A DNA stretch of 33,199 bases, from NCBI RefSeq assembly GCF_000382165.1, contig NZ_KB907735.1, forward strand, positions 1-33,199, given 5' to 3'. The position numbers and the translations under genes were made by a program. Below the pieces are notes generated by a model, which was not told the origin of the DNA, made no database searches, and saw only the letters and a list, made by a program, of their open reading frames with translations. Shown here in pieces: positions 1 to 7,783 of the stretch. Numbering within the stretch: the stretch's first letter is position 1; the number at the start of each line of letters is the position of its first letter. Source of the DNA: Arsukibacterium perlucidum DSM 18276 (GTDB lineage: Bacteria; Pseudomonadota; Gammaproteobacteria; Enterobacterales; Alteromonadaceae).

Positions 1-201
1 CCACAGGTTAAAACGCCGGTAGATGGCGCTCCAATCTCCAAAAGCTTCTGGCACATCGCGCCAAGGGCAACCGACCCGCATCCGATACAAAATGCCTTCG
101 AAAGTATTTCTGTGTTCGGGCTTGTCATATACGCGGCCCGTTTTAAGCATCAATCTGATTAGCTTTGACCAGTACTCGTCTGTTAACATTGTTCTTGGCA
201 T
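1..201 (-). CDS. IS5-family transposase, N-terminal fragment
   Basis: The minus strand reads 67 codons from an ATG at 201 without a stop, starting MPRTMLTDEYWSKL and containing RVGCPWRDVPEAFGDW. This is the N-terminal DUF4096-type region typical of IS5-family (IS427-like) transposases, which cut and rejoin the element's ends through a DDE catalytic domain. Only the N-terminal region is visible; the DDE domain, and any programmed frameshift between two reading frames common in this group, lie beyond position 1. The reading frame is intact here, so this copy may be functional. The plus-strand reading frame over the same bases is a shadow. The family call is firm; the subgroup is not. Confidence 0.85.
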   Translation of the reverse strand, partial: MPRTMLTDEYWSKLIRLMLKTGRVYDKPEHRNTFEGILYRMRVGCPWRDVPEAFGDWSAIYRRFNLW

Positions 202-235
202 GATGGGTTGTCATGGTTAGTTTTTGGCGAAAGTA

Positions 236-262
236 ATTATACCAGCCCATCATGCTGTCTAA
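236..262 (-). promoter_or_regulatory. Internal promoter of the IS transposase
   Basis: On the minus strand a perfect TATAAT (236-241) is preceded by TGG, an extended -10. TTAGAC (257-262) sits 15 bases upstream as a weak, tightly spaced -35. It lies about 35 bases ahead of the transposase ATG and inside the inferred element end, as expected for an IS5-type element. Confidence 0.45.
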
Positions 263-322
263 TAATCCATCACGAAAGATCAACAAGCCCTAGACTACAT
301 ATTATTTATATTTTACTTTCCC

Positions 323-346
323 ACGCCGGTATTATGCCGGCGTTTT
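323..346 (+). terminator. Orphan rho-independent terminator upstream of trmA
   Basis: A 7-bp GC-rich stem, ACGCCGG (323-329) with CCGGCGT (337-343), is followed by a short T run. No plus-strand gene precedes it in the window. The gene it served is probably on the far side of the insertion sequence, or was disrupted by it. Confidence 0.55.
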
Positions 347-391
347 AGCTCTGCTTTTCCTTAAAAAATCAGCTTACAGCTTAACTTAAAT

Positions 392-419
392 TTGCGTCAG
401 AGGTAAAAACACCTAAAAT
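392..419 (+). promoter_or_regulatory. Possible trmA promoter
   Basis: TTGCGT (392-397) and TAAAAT (414-419) are separated by 16 bases, about 30 bases before the trmA ATG and downstream of the orphan terminator. This is a plausible sigma-70 match judged by eye only. Confidence 0.35.
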
Positions 420-447
420 ACCGCCTTTAAAGCAAGCAGAGACAATT

Positions 448-1536
448 ATGCAAATAGGTCAGGTATTTCCCGCTGGGTATGAAGCCCAATTAAGCAAGAA
501 GAAGGCACTGTTAACCGAGCTTTTTGCGCCTTATAACTTACCTGAATTCGATGTTTTCAGATCAGAACCAAGCCATTACCGGCAAAGGGCTGAGTTCCGG
601 GTTTGGCACGACGGTGACGACATCTACCATGCAATGTTTGATCCCACAACTAAGCAAAAAGTCCGGATAGATCACTTTCCAGTTGCCTGTATGTTAATTG
701 CCGACTTTATGCCGGTGTTACTAAGCAAAATCCAATATAACCACGCGCTACGCTACAAACTTTATCAACTTGATTACCTGGCTACGCTTTCAGGTGAGCT
801 GCTTATCAGTATGATTTATAAAAGACAACTCGATAACCAGTGGCAGGATGCAGCCAATGCTTTAGCAGCAGAGTTGATGCCGGAGTGGCCGGTCAAAATT
901 ATTGGCCGCGCCCGCAAACAAAAAATTGTGCTTACGGACGACTTTGTCACTGAACGTTTTACTGTTGGCAGTAAAACATTGGCTTACCAACAGGTCGAAG
1001 GTAGCTTTACCCAGCCAAATGCCGGCGTAAATCAGCAAATGTTAAGCTGGTCGACCCAAATAGCCAGCCAACTGAGTGGCGATTTACTTGAGCTCTACTG
1101 TGGTAATGCTAATTTTTCTCTGGCTTTAGCAAGCTATTTCAATCAGGTTGTCGCTACTGAAATATCACGAACCTCAATAAAGTCAGCTCAGTACAATATT
1201 TCGCTCAATAATATTAATAATGTGCAGGTGCTCCAAATGTCCGCAGAAGATGTGTCAAAAGCTTTGGTTAGCGGCACAGCTCTAAAGCATATCGAACTGG
1301 CGAGCATGCAACTTAACACCGTATTAGTTGATCCGCCGCGTGCAGGTTTAGACCCTGATACATTGCAGTTGGTCAGCCGTTTTAATGACATTATTTACAT
1401 CTCATGTAACCCGGAAACGCTTGCCGGTAACCTGCAAAGTCTGCATAAAACACATCGAATTGTCAGTGCAGCACTATTTGATCAGTTTCCTTATAGTCAT
1501 CATGTTGAGACCGGATTTTGGCTACAAAAGCGTTAA
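448..1536 (+). CDS. trmA: tRNA (uracil-54-C5)-methyltransferase TrmA
   Basis: This SAM-dependent enzyme makes 5-methyluridine at position 54 of the tRNA T-loop and, in E. coli, also acts on tmRNA. At 362 aa it is close to the E. coli enzyme (366 aa). Visible motifs are [10 protein letters not shown] before the Rossmann domain, the SAM-binding [13 protein letters not shown] (about 216-228), VDPPRAGLD, and YISCNPETL carrying the catalytic Cys320. Glu354 in HHVETG corresponds to the general base Glu358 of E. coli. The last four bases overlap the stop codon of the convergent fabR, leaving no terminator between them. Proximity to fabR and sthA matches the enterobacterial neighbourhood. Confidence 0.96.
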   Translation: MQIGQVFPAGYEAQLSKKKALLTELFAPYNLPEFDVFRSEPSHYRQRAEFRVWHDGDDIYHAMFDPTTKQKVRIDHFPVACMLIADFMPVLLSKIQYNHALRYKLYQLDYLATLSGELLISMIYKRQLDNQWQDAANALAAELMPEWPVKIIGRARKQKIVLTDDFVTERFTVGSKTLAYQQVEGSFTQPNAGVNQQMLSWSTQIASQLSGDLLELYCGNANFSLALASYFNQVVATEISRTSIKSAQYNISLNNINNVQVLQMSAEDVSKALVSGTALKHIELASMQLNTVLVDPPRAGLDPDTLQLVSRFNDIIYISCNPETLAGNLQSLHKTHRIVSAALFDQFPYSHHVETGFWLQKR

Positions 1537-2144
1537 CTTTTAGTTTTATTCCTACCATAACTGGCCGCACCATGAGCAAGCCAACGCAATTGAGTGACAG
1601 TGCGGTTGGTTAAACTGGCATAGTGTTCCGGCGGCGCATCCAGTGCATCAGCACCTGTGTGGAACACTAATGTAACCATCGCCTCTGCCTGAAGCTGCGC
1701 CAGCTCATCCGGACAAGCAGTTTCCTTTCGTAAATAATGCGCCAGCTCCGCTGAAAAATGCTGAATTTCACGGGCCACTGCAGCCCGAAAAGCGGCTGAG
1801 GTACCTGAGCGTTCACGCAACAGCAAGCGAAAAACATTACTGTTGCCAGTAACAAACTCCATAAAGGTTTCTATGGATGTGCTGATAACACTGCCATTAT
1901 TCTCTATTCGTTGCCGGGCCTGGCGCATGAGCTGACGTAACATCAGACCAGCTTCGTCGACCAGCGTCAGACCCAGCTCATCCATATCTGCAAAGTGGCG
2001 GTAAAAAGATGTTGGCGCTATTCCTGCTTCTCTGGCGACTTCGCGTAAACTTAAGCTGGCAAAGCTTTTTTCTGCACTTAATTGAGAAAAAGCGGCTTCT
2101 ATTATGGCCTTACGGGTTCTTTCCTTTTGTTGCGCTCTGCTCAC
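1533..2144 (-). CDS. fabR: TetR-type repressor of unsaturated fatty acid synthesis, FabR
   Basis: FabR represses unsaturated fatty acid genes (fabA/fabB in E. coli, desaturases in some relatives) and senses acyl-thioester pools. The 203-aa product is nearly collinear with E. coli Fab[21 protein letters not shown], then [20 protein letters not shown] as the helix-turn-helix (about 29-48), then [20 protein letters not shown] in the effector domain. The start is GTG at 2144, preceded by AGGA eight bases upstream; a nearby ATG at 2151 is out of frame. The gene is divergent from the desaturase, whose promoter carries a FabR-like palindrome, and convergent with trmA with a 4-bp overlap. Confidence 0.95.
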   Translation of the reverse strand: MSRAQQKERTRKAIIEAAFSQLSAEKSFASLSLREVAREAGIAPTSFYRHFADMDELGLTLVDEAGLMLRQLMRQARQRIENNGSVISTSIETFMEFVTGNSNVFRLLLRERSGTSAAFRAAVAREIQHFSAELAHYLRKETACPDELAQLQAEAMVTLVFHTGADALDAPPEHYASLTNRTVTQLRWLAHGAASYGRNKTKS

Positions 2145-2169
2145 GGCACATCCTGTAGAAAAAATTGAT

Positions 2170-2175
2170 ATTATA
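2170..2175 (-). promoter_or_regulatory. fabR -10 element
   Basis: A perfect TATAAT on the minus strand lies about 25 bases ahead of the fabR GTG. No good -35 is seen at 16-18 bases. It is arranged back to back with the desaturase promoter, so the two start sites are only about 50 bases apart. Confidence 0.4.
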
Positions 2176-2179
2176 TACC

Positions 2180-2208
2180 TTGACCTGACACTGCTGGCTA
2201 GTTAAATT
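2180..2208 (+). promoter_or_regulatory. Desaturase promoter
   Basis: TTGACC (2180-2185) and TAAATT (2203-2208) are separated by 17 bases, a good sigma-70 arrangement. The FabR-like palindrome starts at the very next base, so repressor binding would cover the transcription start. Confidence 0.55.
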
Positions 2209-2226
2209 AGCGTACAGTTGTAAGCT
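2209..2226 (+). promoter_or_regulatory. Predicted FabR operator
   Basis: AGCGTACAGTTGTAAGCT is an 18-bp palindrome, 8-bp arms with a 2-bp centre and one mismatched pair. From memory, the FabR consensus is AGCGTACA-NN-TGTACGCT; this site differs from it at one arm base. It overlaps the expected +1 of the desaturase and lies in the fabR intergenic region. Confidence 0.75.
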
Positions 2227-2230
2227 CAAA

Positions 2231-3358
2231 GTGCCCAATATGAAAAAAGCTCCGATTATCTGGACCACCACCATCTTATTCAGCCTGACTTTTCTGGTTG
2301 CAGCTATTGCTGTTCCCTGGTATGCCGTTGCAGTAGGCTTTGGCTGGTTTGAAATTATCGCTACTATTTTAGCCCTTGGCTATTGTGGGATGTCAATTAC
2401 TGCAGGTTATCATCGGTTGTGGGCCCATAAAACCTACGAGGCGCACCCAATTCTGCAGTGGGCCTTTGCTATTGGTGGCGCTTTTGCTCTGCAAAATAGT
2501 GCCTTGCATTGGTCGTCAGATCACCGGGATCATCACCGGCATGTCGATGATAACGATAAAGACCCCTACTCGGCTGGTCGCGGATTCTGGTATAGTCATA
2601 TTGGCTGGATGTTGCGTGATTATCAGGGCGATGTTTACAACGATTATTCCAATGTCCGTGACCTACAGAAAAATCGTATCGTCGCCTGGCAACATAGACA
2701 TTATTTATCGCTTACCATTGCCACCAACATCGGCATCCCTGTTTTACTAGGGTGGATCAGCGGCAATATGCTGGGCATGATTTTAAGTGTTGGTGTGTTG
2801 AGGTTGGTTTTAAGCCACCATTTCACTTTCTTCATTAACTCGTTAGCTCATATATGGGGTAGCCAACCCTACACCGACAAAAACTCTGCGCGGGACAATG
2901 GCGTGCTGGCATTTTTAACTTATGGTGAGGGATATCATAATTACCACCACATATTTGAATATGACTATAGAAATGGCATCAAGTGGTGGCAGTTTGATCC
3001 AACTAAATGGCTGATTAAATCGGCCAGCTTTGCAGGTCTGACTCGTAACTTACGCACGGTGCCTGAAGAACGCGTTGCACTAGCGAAAGCCAAAATGCAG
3101 TTATTACGTGCTCAGCAAAAAGCTCAACAGCTACCAAACGCTGAGCAGCTATTGCAATTGCTGGAACGAGAGTACGAGCTACTTGTCGCCAGAATGCAGG
3201 ATTTCTATCAGTTAAAAAAGCAATTTGTTATGCAGAAAAAACAAACTTTGATTGAGCAATACCAAACCGCTGATTTTAAGCAACGCTACCGCGAATTTAA
3301 ATATCATTTACAGCAGCAACATCAGCATTGGCAAAGGCTGACAGCAGCATTCAACTGA
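2231..3358 (+). CDS. Membrane fatty acid / acyl-CoA desaturase
   Basis: This is a di-iron integral membrane desaturase that introduces a cis double bond (probably delta-9) into phospholipid-bound or CoA-bound saturated acyl chains, using O2 and an electron donor. All three histidine boxes are present: HRLWAH, DHRDHHRH and GEGYHNYHH, among several hydrophobic segments. The start is either GTG at 2231 or ATG nine bases later; both give a very short 5' leader after the FabR operator. From about residue 283 to the C-terminus runs a Gln/Leu/Lys-rich, probably coiled-coil tail of about 90 residues beyond the catalytic region. The divergent fabR and the operator indicate repression by FabR. Substrate and regiospecificity are inferred from family. 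Confidence 0.9.
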   Translation: MPNMKKAPIIWTTTILFSLTFLVAAIAVPWYAVAVGFGWFEIIATILALGYCGMSITAGYHRLWAHKTYEAHPILQWAFAIGGAFALQNSALHWSSDHRDHHRHVDDNDKDPYSAGRGFWYSHIGWMLRDYQGDVYNDYSNVRDLQKNRIVAWQHRHYLSLTIATNIGIPVLLGWISGNMLGMILSVGVLRLVLSHHFTFFINSLAHIWGSQPYTDKNSARDNGVLAFLTYGEGYHNYHHIFEYDYRNGIKWWQFDPTKWLIKSASFAGLTRNLRTVPEERVALAKAKMQLLRAQQKAQQLPNAEQLLQLLEREYELLVARMQDFYQLKKQFVMQKKQTLIEQYQTADFKQRYREFKYHLQQQHQHWQRLTAAFN

Positions 3359-3363
3359 TACTG

Positions 3364-3389
3364 AAAAAGAGGCTACGGCCTCTTTTTTT
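3364..3389 (+). terminator. Terminator after the desaturase gene
   Basis: Stem AAGAGGC (3367-3373) with GCCTCTT, tetraloop-sized loop, then a run of seven Ts to 3389. It begins a few bases after the desaturase stop and separates it from sthA. Confidence 0.85.
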
Positions 3390-3446
3390 GTTATAAAGAC
3401 CTGTTATGCTGAGTAGTAATAGTTTTTATTGAACAAGGCAATTCTT

Positions 3447-4871
3447 GTGACCGAAAAAAACAAATCAAAAAAAAGAACAACCTATGATTATGATGCAATT
3501 GTCATCGGCACCGGCCCTGGTGGTGAGGGTGCAGCCATGTATCTTGCAAAAAGTGGTAAAAGAGTTGCAGCTATTGAGCGTTATAAATCAGTGGGGGGCG
3601 GCTGCACCCACTGGGGTACTATTCCTTCCAAAGCTTTGCGCCATTCGGTCAGCCGTCTAATCGAATTCAATGAAAACCCGCTTTTTCAAATGGATGATCA
3701 ACTGACCCGTCTGACTTTTTCACAGATACTGAAACATGCGGCCGGAGTTATTCGTAAGCAGGTTAAATTAAGGGCGGGTTTTTACGATCGCAATCTGGTA
3801 AAGATCCACCAGGGTGAAGCACGTTTCATAGATGCCCATACTCTGGAGGTTGCCGATGAAGATGGCAGTTGTTACAACCTGACAGCAGAAACAATTGTTA
3901 TTGCGAGTGGGTCCAGGCCCTATCGCCCACCCCAGGTAGATTTTCATCACTCGCGAATCTACGATAGCGATACTATTTTATCGCTGGCTCATGAACCCAA
4001 ACATATTATCATCTATGGGGCCGGTGTTATCGGCTGCGAGTATGCTTCTATTTTCCGGGGCCTGGGGGTAAGAGTTGATCTGGTAAACACCCGCGATCGC
4101 TTGTTGTCTTTTATGGATGCAGAAATTTCAGACTCGCTTAGTTATCATTTCTGGAATTCAGGAATGACAATCCGGCATGGCGAAGAATTTGCTCAGATAG
4201 AAGGCCACGATGATGGTGTTGTACTGCACTTACAGTCGGGCAAGAAAATGAAAGCAGACTGTTTTCTTTTCGCCAATGGCCGCACTGGTAATACCGAAAT
4301 GCTCAATCTTGCTGCAATAGGACTTGAAGCCGACAGTCGGGGCTTAGTGAAAGTCAATGCGCGCTATCAAACCAGTATTGACAATATTTACGCGGTTGGA
4401 GATGTTATAGGATACCCCAGTCTGGCCAGTGCTGCGTATGACCAGGGGCGTCTGGCAGGTGAAGCTATTGTAAAAGGCAATCTGGATGGCCACCTTATTG
4501 CCGATATCCCCGTTGGTATTTATACCATCCCCGAAATGAGTTCAGTGGGTAAAACTGAGCAGGAGCTAACGAATGCGAAAATACCCTATGAAGTTGGCCG
4601 GGCCCAGTTTAAACATCTGGCCAGAGCTCAAATCGCCAATACCAGTGTCGGCAGTCTGAAGTTACTGTTCCATCGCGACACTCTGGAAATTCTTGGTATC
4701 CACTGTTTTGGTGAACGCGCTGCAGAAATTGTGCATATAGGACAAGCTATTATGATGCAAGCAAACGGCGGTAATAACCTTAACTATTTTGTTCATACTA
4801 CTTTTAATTATCCTACTATGGCAGAAGCATACCGGGTTGCAGCACTAAATGGTCTTAACCGGCTTTTTTGA
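3447..4871 (+). CDS. sthA: Soluble pyridine nucleotide transhydrogenase SthA
   Basis: This FAD flavoprotein transfers hydride between NADPH and NAD+ in the cytosol, usually to dissipate excess NADPH. FAD-binding GTGPGG is at about 21-26, the NAD(P)-binding motif is [13 protein letters not shown], a second FAD contact is [14 protein letters not shown], and the C-terminal dimerisation domain ends NGLNRLF exactly as in E. coli. The active-site segment reads [13 protein letters not shown] with a single Cys, lacking the CxxxxC disulfide of lipoamide dehydrogenases, which is diagnostic of SthA. I chose GTG at 3447 (474 aa) because AAGG sits 8 bases upstream; a TTG at 3429 would add six residues with no ribosome-binding site. 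Its closeness to fabR is conserved in enterobacteria. Confidence 0.95.
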   Translation: MTEKNKSKKRTTYDYDAIVIGTGPGGEGAAMYLAKSGKRVAAIERYKSVGGGCTHWGTIPSKALRHSVSRLIEFNENPLFQMDDQLTRLTFSQILKHAAGVIRKQVKLRAGFYDRNLVKIHQGEARFIDAHTLEVADEDGSCYNLTAETIVIASGSRPYRPPQVDFHHSRIYDSDTILSLAHEPKHIIIYGAGVIGCEYASIFRGLGVRVDLVNTRDRLLSFMDAEISDSLSYHFWNSGMTIRHGEEFAQIEGHDDGVVLHLQSGKKMKADCFLFANGRTGNTEMLNLAAIGLEADSRGLVKVNARYQTSIDNIYAVGDVIGYPSLASAAYDQGRLAGEAIVKGNLDGHLIADIPVGIYTIPEMSSVGKTEQELTNAKIPYEVGRAQFKHLARAQIANTSVGSLKLLFHRDTLEILGIHCFGERAAEIVHIGQAIMMQANGGNNLNYFVHTTFNYPTMAEAYRVAALNGLNRLF

Positions 4872-4996
4872 TTAACAAGCTGAATTCAGTTATAACCATT
4901 TGAAAATAAAATAGATAATTATTTTTGTTTTGGCTGATGAATCATTGTAAACTCAGTGAAAGAATAAATTTTGTGGGAAAGTCGTGGAGACCCGTT

Positions 4997-6364
4997 ATGC
5001 CAATAGTTCGTATTAGTCTGGCTTGGATTGCATTCTGCTTCTCCTGGCATGCACTTGCAGATTTTCCTACTGCAAAATCTCTGTTCGAAAAACAAGAATA
5101 TCAGCTGGCAAAACCAAGGCTGGAAAAGCTGGCAGAGCTGGGTCACGTTGAAGCCCAATTTCTGGTATCCCGTATTTACGCTGAGGGGTTAGGCACCGAA
5201 GTCGACATCAATAAAGCATACGCATGGACCCTGATAGCCCGTGACCGTGATCACCCTGAAGCTGCAAAACAATATTTAGCGTTAAGACGCAAACTTGATT
5301 CGCGCCGTGATGGTAAGGCAACATTCAGCGAACTCGACAGTAAATATGGTAAAGATGCGCTATTCGGAAATTTATACCCTATTGCCAACAGATTTGTTGT
5401 GGGTAGTGGCACAAAAATTAAAGCAATTCGTCAGGACGAGCCAGACTATCCGAATTATTTTGAGCGCGGCGGCGTGTCGGCGTGGGCTGTAGTGCACTAT
5501 GATATTAATGAAGATGGAAAAGTAGAAAATGCCAAAGTGATAGCGTCTTTTCCAGTTGACGGGATAAACGAGTATGTTTTACAAGCCGTCAATAGCTGGC
5601 GTTTTCAGCCGCCAAGGGATTTGTATGGCGATACTATGCGGCTTGAAATGCAATTACATAGCTTTCAGATTAAAGCAGGTCAGGGCTCACAATCACGTCG
5701 TTTCAATCGTGACAATCAGGAATACCTGGACGCAATAGCCGCAGCTGCCAAGGCAGAATTTGCCGAGTACCAGTATTTATATGCCATTCTTGCCGAAAGT
5801 AACATTGTTAAAACTGAAAACCCGTTGGAGTGGTATCAGAGAGCAGCTATCAATGGCCATCAAACTGCTCAGTACCGCTTAGCCCAATGCCTGATAACCG
5901 GTAACGGTTGTGACAAAGACCGCAGCAAAGCGGTAAACTGGCTGGCTGTTGCAGCGGAAGGTGGCAACCCTAAAGCTGCTTATTTATTGGCACAGGAGTT
6001 GTTGGACAGTAACAATGTTAACTTCGAGCCACGTAAGGCAGCACGCTATCTTGAGCTGGCAGCACTACAGGAGTACATGCCGGCGATAGCAGATTATGCC
6101 TCACTGCTGGCCATGTCTGATGATCCTCAAATTTATAACCCCAATAAAGCGGTCAGCCTGGCTGAACAAGGGCGGGCTATCGATCCCAATCACCCGGATT
6201 TATTATCTACTCTGGGTATTGCATTTATCGAGCTTGGCCAGCAAGGGCGGGGTGAAGCTATGTTGCAACAGGCAATAAGTGAGGCGAGAAAACGTAATTG
6301 GGCAACCCAGAACTTTGAAGACTTATTATTAGACTATCAAACTTCGGTCGCTGGAATGAACTAA
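4997..6364 (+). CDS. Exported Sel1-repeat protein with a central TonB C-terminal domain
   Basis: The 455-aa product begins with a cleavable signal peptide (MPIVRISLAW to WHALA, predicted cut before DFP). A Sel1-like helical repeat follows at about 45-82 (AEGLGTEVDINKAYAW). A TonB C-terminal fold is at about 148-212 (PDYPNYFERGG, VVHYDINEDGKV, NSWRFQPP). Further Sel1/TPR-like repeats run from about 275 to 430 (GNGCDKDRSKAVNWLAVAA). It is therefore periplasmic, but lacks both the N-terminal anchor helix and the Pro-rich spacer of a classical TonB. The ATG at 4997 was chosen because GGAGA lies 6 bases upstream and a signal peptide follows; longer frames from TTG 4925 are unlikely. Its partner is unknown: it may bind peptidoglycan, a transporter or other envelope proteins. 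Confidence 0.85.
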   Translation: MPIVRISLAWIAFCFSWHALADFPTAKSLFEKQEYQLAKPRLEKLAELGHVEAQFLVSRIYAEGLGTEVDINKAYAWTLIARDRDHPEAAKQYLALRRKLDSRRDGKATFSELDSKYGKDALFGNLYPIANRFVVGSGTKIKAIRQDEPDYPNYFERGGVSAWAVVHYDINEDGKVENAKVIASFPVDGINEYVLQAVNSWRFQPPRDLYGDTMRLEMQLHSFQIKAGQGSQSRRFNRDNQEYLDAIAAAAKAEFAEYQYLYAILAESNIVKTENPLEWYQRAAINGHQTAQYRLAQCLITGNGCDKDRSKAVNWLAVAAEGGNPKAAYLLAQELLDSNNVNFEPRKAARYLELAALQEYMPAIADYASLLAMSDDPQIYNPNKAVSLAEQGRAIDPNHPDLLSTLGIAFIELGQQGRGEAMLQQAISEARKRNWATQNFEDLLLDYQTSVAGMN

Positions 6365-6389
6365 AAAAAGGGCCATCAACTGATGGCCC
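6363..6389 (-). terminator. hemE terminator (partly bidirectional)
   Basis: Perfect 9-bp arms GGGCCATCA (6370-6378) and TGATGGCCC (6381-6389). On the minus strand the stem is followed by seven Us (A run 6363-6369). On the plus strand it closes the Sel1/TonB gene with only a weak T tract. Confidence 0.85.
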
Positions 6390-6394
6390 TAACT

Positions 6395-7474
6395 TTATTC
6401 ATTATCCGTTGTATCCAGATGATAGGTGCGGCTTAAAGAATGCACCGCATCAATGAATATTCCTGCTTTTTCAGGGTCGACATCAGGAGTAATACCGTGC
6501 CCCAAATTAAACACGTGTCCCGCCCCCTGGCCAAAACTATCCAATATTGATTGTACTTCCTGACGGATCCGCTCCGGAGAGCCAAGTAGTACCGACGGGT
6601 CCATATTGCCCTGCAACGCAACTTTATCGCCTACTCTGGCCCGGGCATTACCAATATCAGTTGTCCAGTCCAGACCAACACCGTCGCATCCAGTGGCAGC
6701 AATAACTTCCAGCCATTGACCGCCATTTTTGGTAAATAGGGTTACAGGTACCTTACGACCATCGGCTTCACGCGTTAAGCCATTGATGATGGTTTGCATG
6801 TAGCTTAATGAAAACTCTTTGTAATCGCGTGGTGTAAGTATGCCACCCCAGGTGTCGAAGATCATCACAGACTGAGCACCTGCGGCAATCTGAGCATTCA
6901 GATACAGCACCACGCTTTGCGCCAGCTTATCTAACAACATGTGCAGTATTTCAGGTTCGCTGTACATCATCTTCTTAATGATGCTGAAAGTTTTACTGCC
7001 GCTACCCTCAACCATATAGGTCGCCAGCGTCCAGGGGCTCCCTGAGAACCCTATCAGCGGCACGCTGCCGTTAAGTTCACGTCTGATGGTACGCACGGCA
7101 TCCATGACATAACGCAACTCTTGCTCAGGATCGGGCACCGGCAAATTAACCACATCCATAAAATCTCGAATGGGTCGTTCAAATTTAGGGCCTTCACCCT
7201 CACCAAAATATAATCCCAAGCCCATCGCATCTGGAATGGTTAGAATATCACTGAATAAAATAGCCGCATCAAGCGGATAGCGACGCAAAGGCTGCAGCGT
7301 AACTTCGCAAGCAAGCTCAGGATTGCGGCAAAGGGACATGAAGTCACCTGCCACCGCCCTTGTGGCACGATACTCCGGCAAGTAACGACCTGCCTGTCGC
7401 ATCATCCAAACTGGGGTACGATCAACTGGCTGCTTTAACAGTGCTCGCAGGTAACGGTCGTTTTGTAGCTGCAT
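6395..7474 (-). CDS. hemE: Uroporphyrinogen decarboxylase HemE
   Basis: HemE is a cytosolic enzyme of haem synthesis that removes the four acetate carboxyls of uroporphyrinogen III to give coproporphyrinogen III. The product is 359 aa (E. coli 354). The N-terminal signature [18 protein letters not shown] carries the substrate-binding arginines, [17 protein letters not shown] holds the conserved active-site Asp, and [16 protein letters not shown] and [14 protein letters not shown] (here FNLGHG) are family hallmarks. ATG at 7474 follows an AAGG about 11 bases upstream. nudC lies upstream on the same strand, the order seen in E. coli (nudC-hemE), but a 309-bp gap with its own signals separates them, so hemE probably has its own promoter. 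Confidence 0.97.
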   Translation of the reverse strand: MQLQNDRYLRALLKQPVDRTPVWMMRQAGRYLPEYRATRAVAGDFMSLCRNPELACEVTLQPLRRYPLDAAILFSDILTIPDAMGLGLYFGEGEGPKFERPIRDFMDVVNLPVPDPEQELRYVMDAVRTIRRELNGSVPLIGFSGSPWTLATYMVEGSGSKTFSIIKKMMYSEPEILHMLLDKLAQSVVLYLNAQIAAGAQSVMIFDTWGGILTPRDYKEFSLSYMQTIINGLTREADGRKVPVTLFTKNGGQWLEVIAATGCDGVGLDWTTDIGNARARVGDKVALQGNMDPSVLLGSPERIRQEVQSILDSFGQGAGHVFNLGHGITPDVDPEKAGIFIDAVHSLSRTYHLDTTDNE

Positions 7475-7572
7475 AATTTATTCGCCTTCAATATAAACTG
7501 CACAAGTTTACCATCTGTCACCGCCCGACTCTAGGCCATTAATCTGCAGTTCAGGTTTTTTCAGGCCGGCGC

Positions 7573-7601
7573 TTGTATCCGTTAACACTATCTGCTATAA
7601 A
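7573..7601 (+). promoter_or_regulatory. Strong-looking promoter in the nudC-hemE gap, plus strand
   Basis: TTGTAT (7573-7578) and TATAAA (7596-7601) are exactly 17 bases apart, with TGC directly before the -10 (extended -10). It points away from hemE, into a gap with no plus-strand gene, and is followed about 65 bases later by a good terminator. Confidence 0.55.
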
Positions 7602-7607
7602 CTACTT

Positions 7608-7690
7608 GCGCTAGTGAAGAATTATAAGCGAGAAGCCTGTTACACAGGACCATGTTGTACTAAGTTAAGCCACATTTTGTGGCTTTTTTA
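7608..7690 (+). ncRNA. Candidate small RNA between hemE and nudC
   Basis: The plus-strand promoter and terminator bracket about 80 bases with no convincing reading frame. Predicted folds are a short hairpin, CCTGT-TAC-ACAGG, at about 7636-7648, an unstructured middle, and the terminal hairpin with six Us, the usual layout of an Hfq-dependent sRNA. I do not recognise it as a known family (Spot 42, RyhB, GlmY and GlmZ sequences do not match by eye). Both flanking genes are on the opposite strand, so it is not a leader of either. It could instead be a chance promoter feeding a terminator that blocks antisense transcription. Confidence 0.4.
7667..7689 (+). terminator. Terminator of the candidate small RNA
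   Basis: Stem AAGCCACA (7667-7674) with TGTGGCTT (7678-7685), 3-base loop, T run 7684-7689. No plus-strand protein gene lies upstream within the window's intergenic space. Confidence 0.75.
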
Positions 7691-7779
7691 TTTGCCGCCA
7701 TCCATGGCGCAACCCCTTCGGGCCAACGCTTCGCATTGTTAAAAATCTTTCCGAAAGATTTTTTATTTGCTGCCATCCA
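7684..7779. repeat. Imperfect 21-bp direct repeat flanking a hairpin-rich segment
   Basis: TTTTTTATTTGC-Y-GCCATCCA occurs at 7684-7704 (Y = C) and 7759-7779 (Y = T), one mismatch in 21. Each copy begins in the T run of a hairpin. Between them lie CCCCTTCGGG and the AT-rich hairpin at 7741-7764. This may be a small duplicated or REP-like intergenic module. Confidence 0.6.
7741..7764 (-). terminator. Probable nudC terminator, AT-rich hairpin
   Basis: AAAAATCTTT (7741-7750) pairs with AAAGATTTTT (7754-7763) across a 3-base loop. T tracts follow on both strands. It lies about 20 bases after the nudC stop on the minus strand. The stem is AT-rich, so efficiency is uncertain. Confidence 0.5.
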
Positions 7780-7783
7780 GTAA

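Larger units (their letters stand above)
1..290 (-). mobile_element. IS5-family insertion sequence, one end (truncated by window edge)
   Basis: The left edge carries the 5' part of an IS5-family transposase on the minus strand. The element tip is inferred at about 290. Read on the minus strand, the sequence there begins GGGCTTGTTGATC, which resembles IS5/IS427-type terminal repeats, and it is preceded by CTA/TAG, a typical target for this family. The other end lies outside the window, so neither the inverted repeat nor the target duplication can be confirmed. Seen: the transposase coding region and an internal promoter. Inferred: the exact boundary. Confidence 0.55.

Noticed and set aside
23..220. 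Plus-strand 65-codon open frame at the left edge
   Set aside because: It is the complement of the IS5-family transposase N-terminus, which has clear family motifs on the minus strand.
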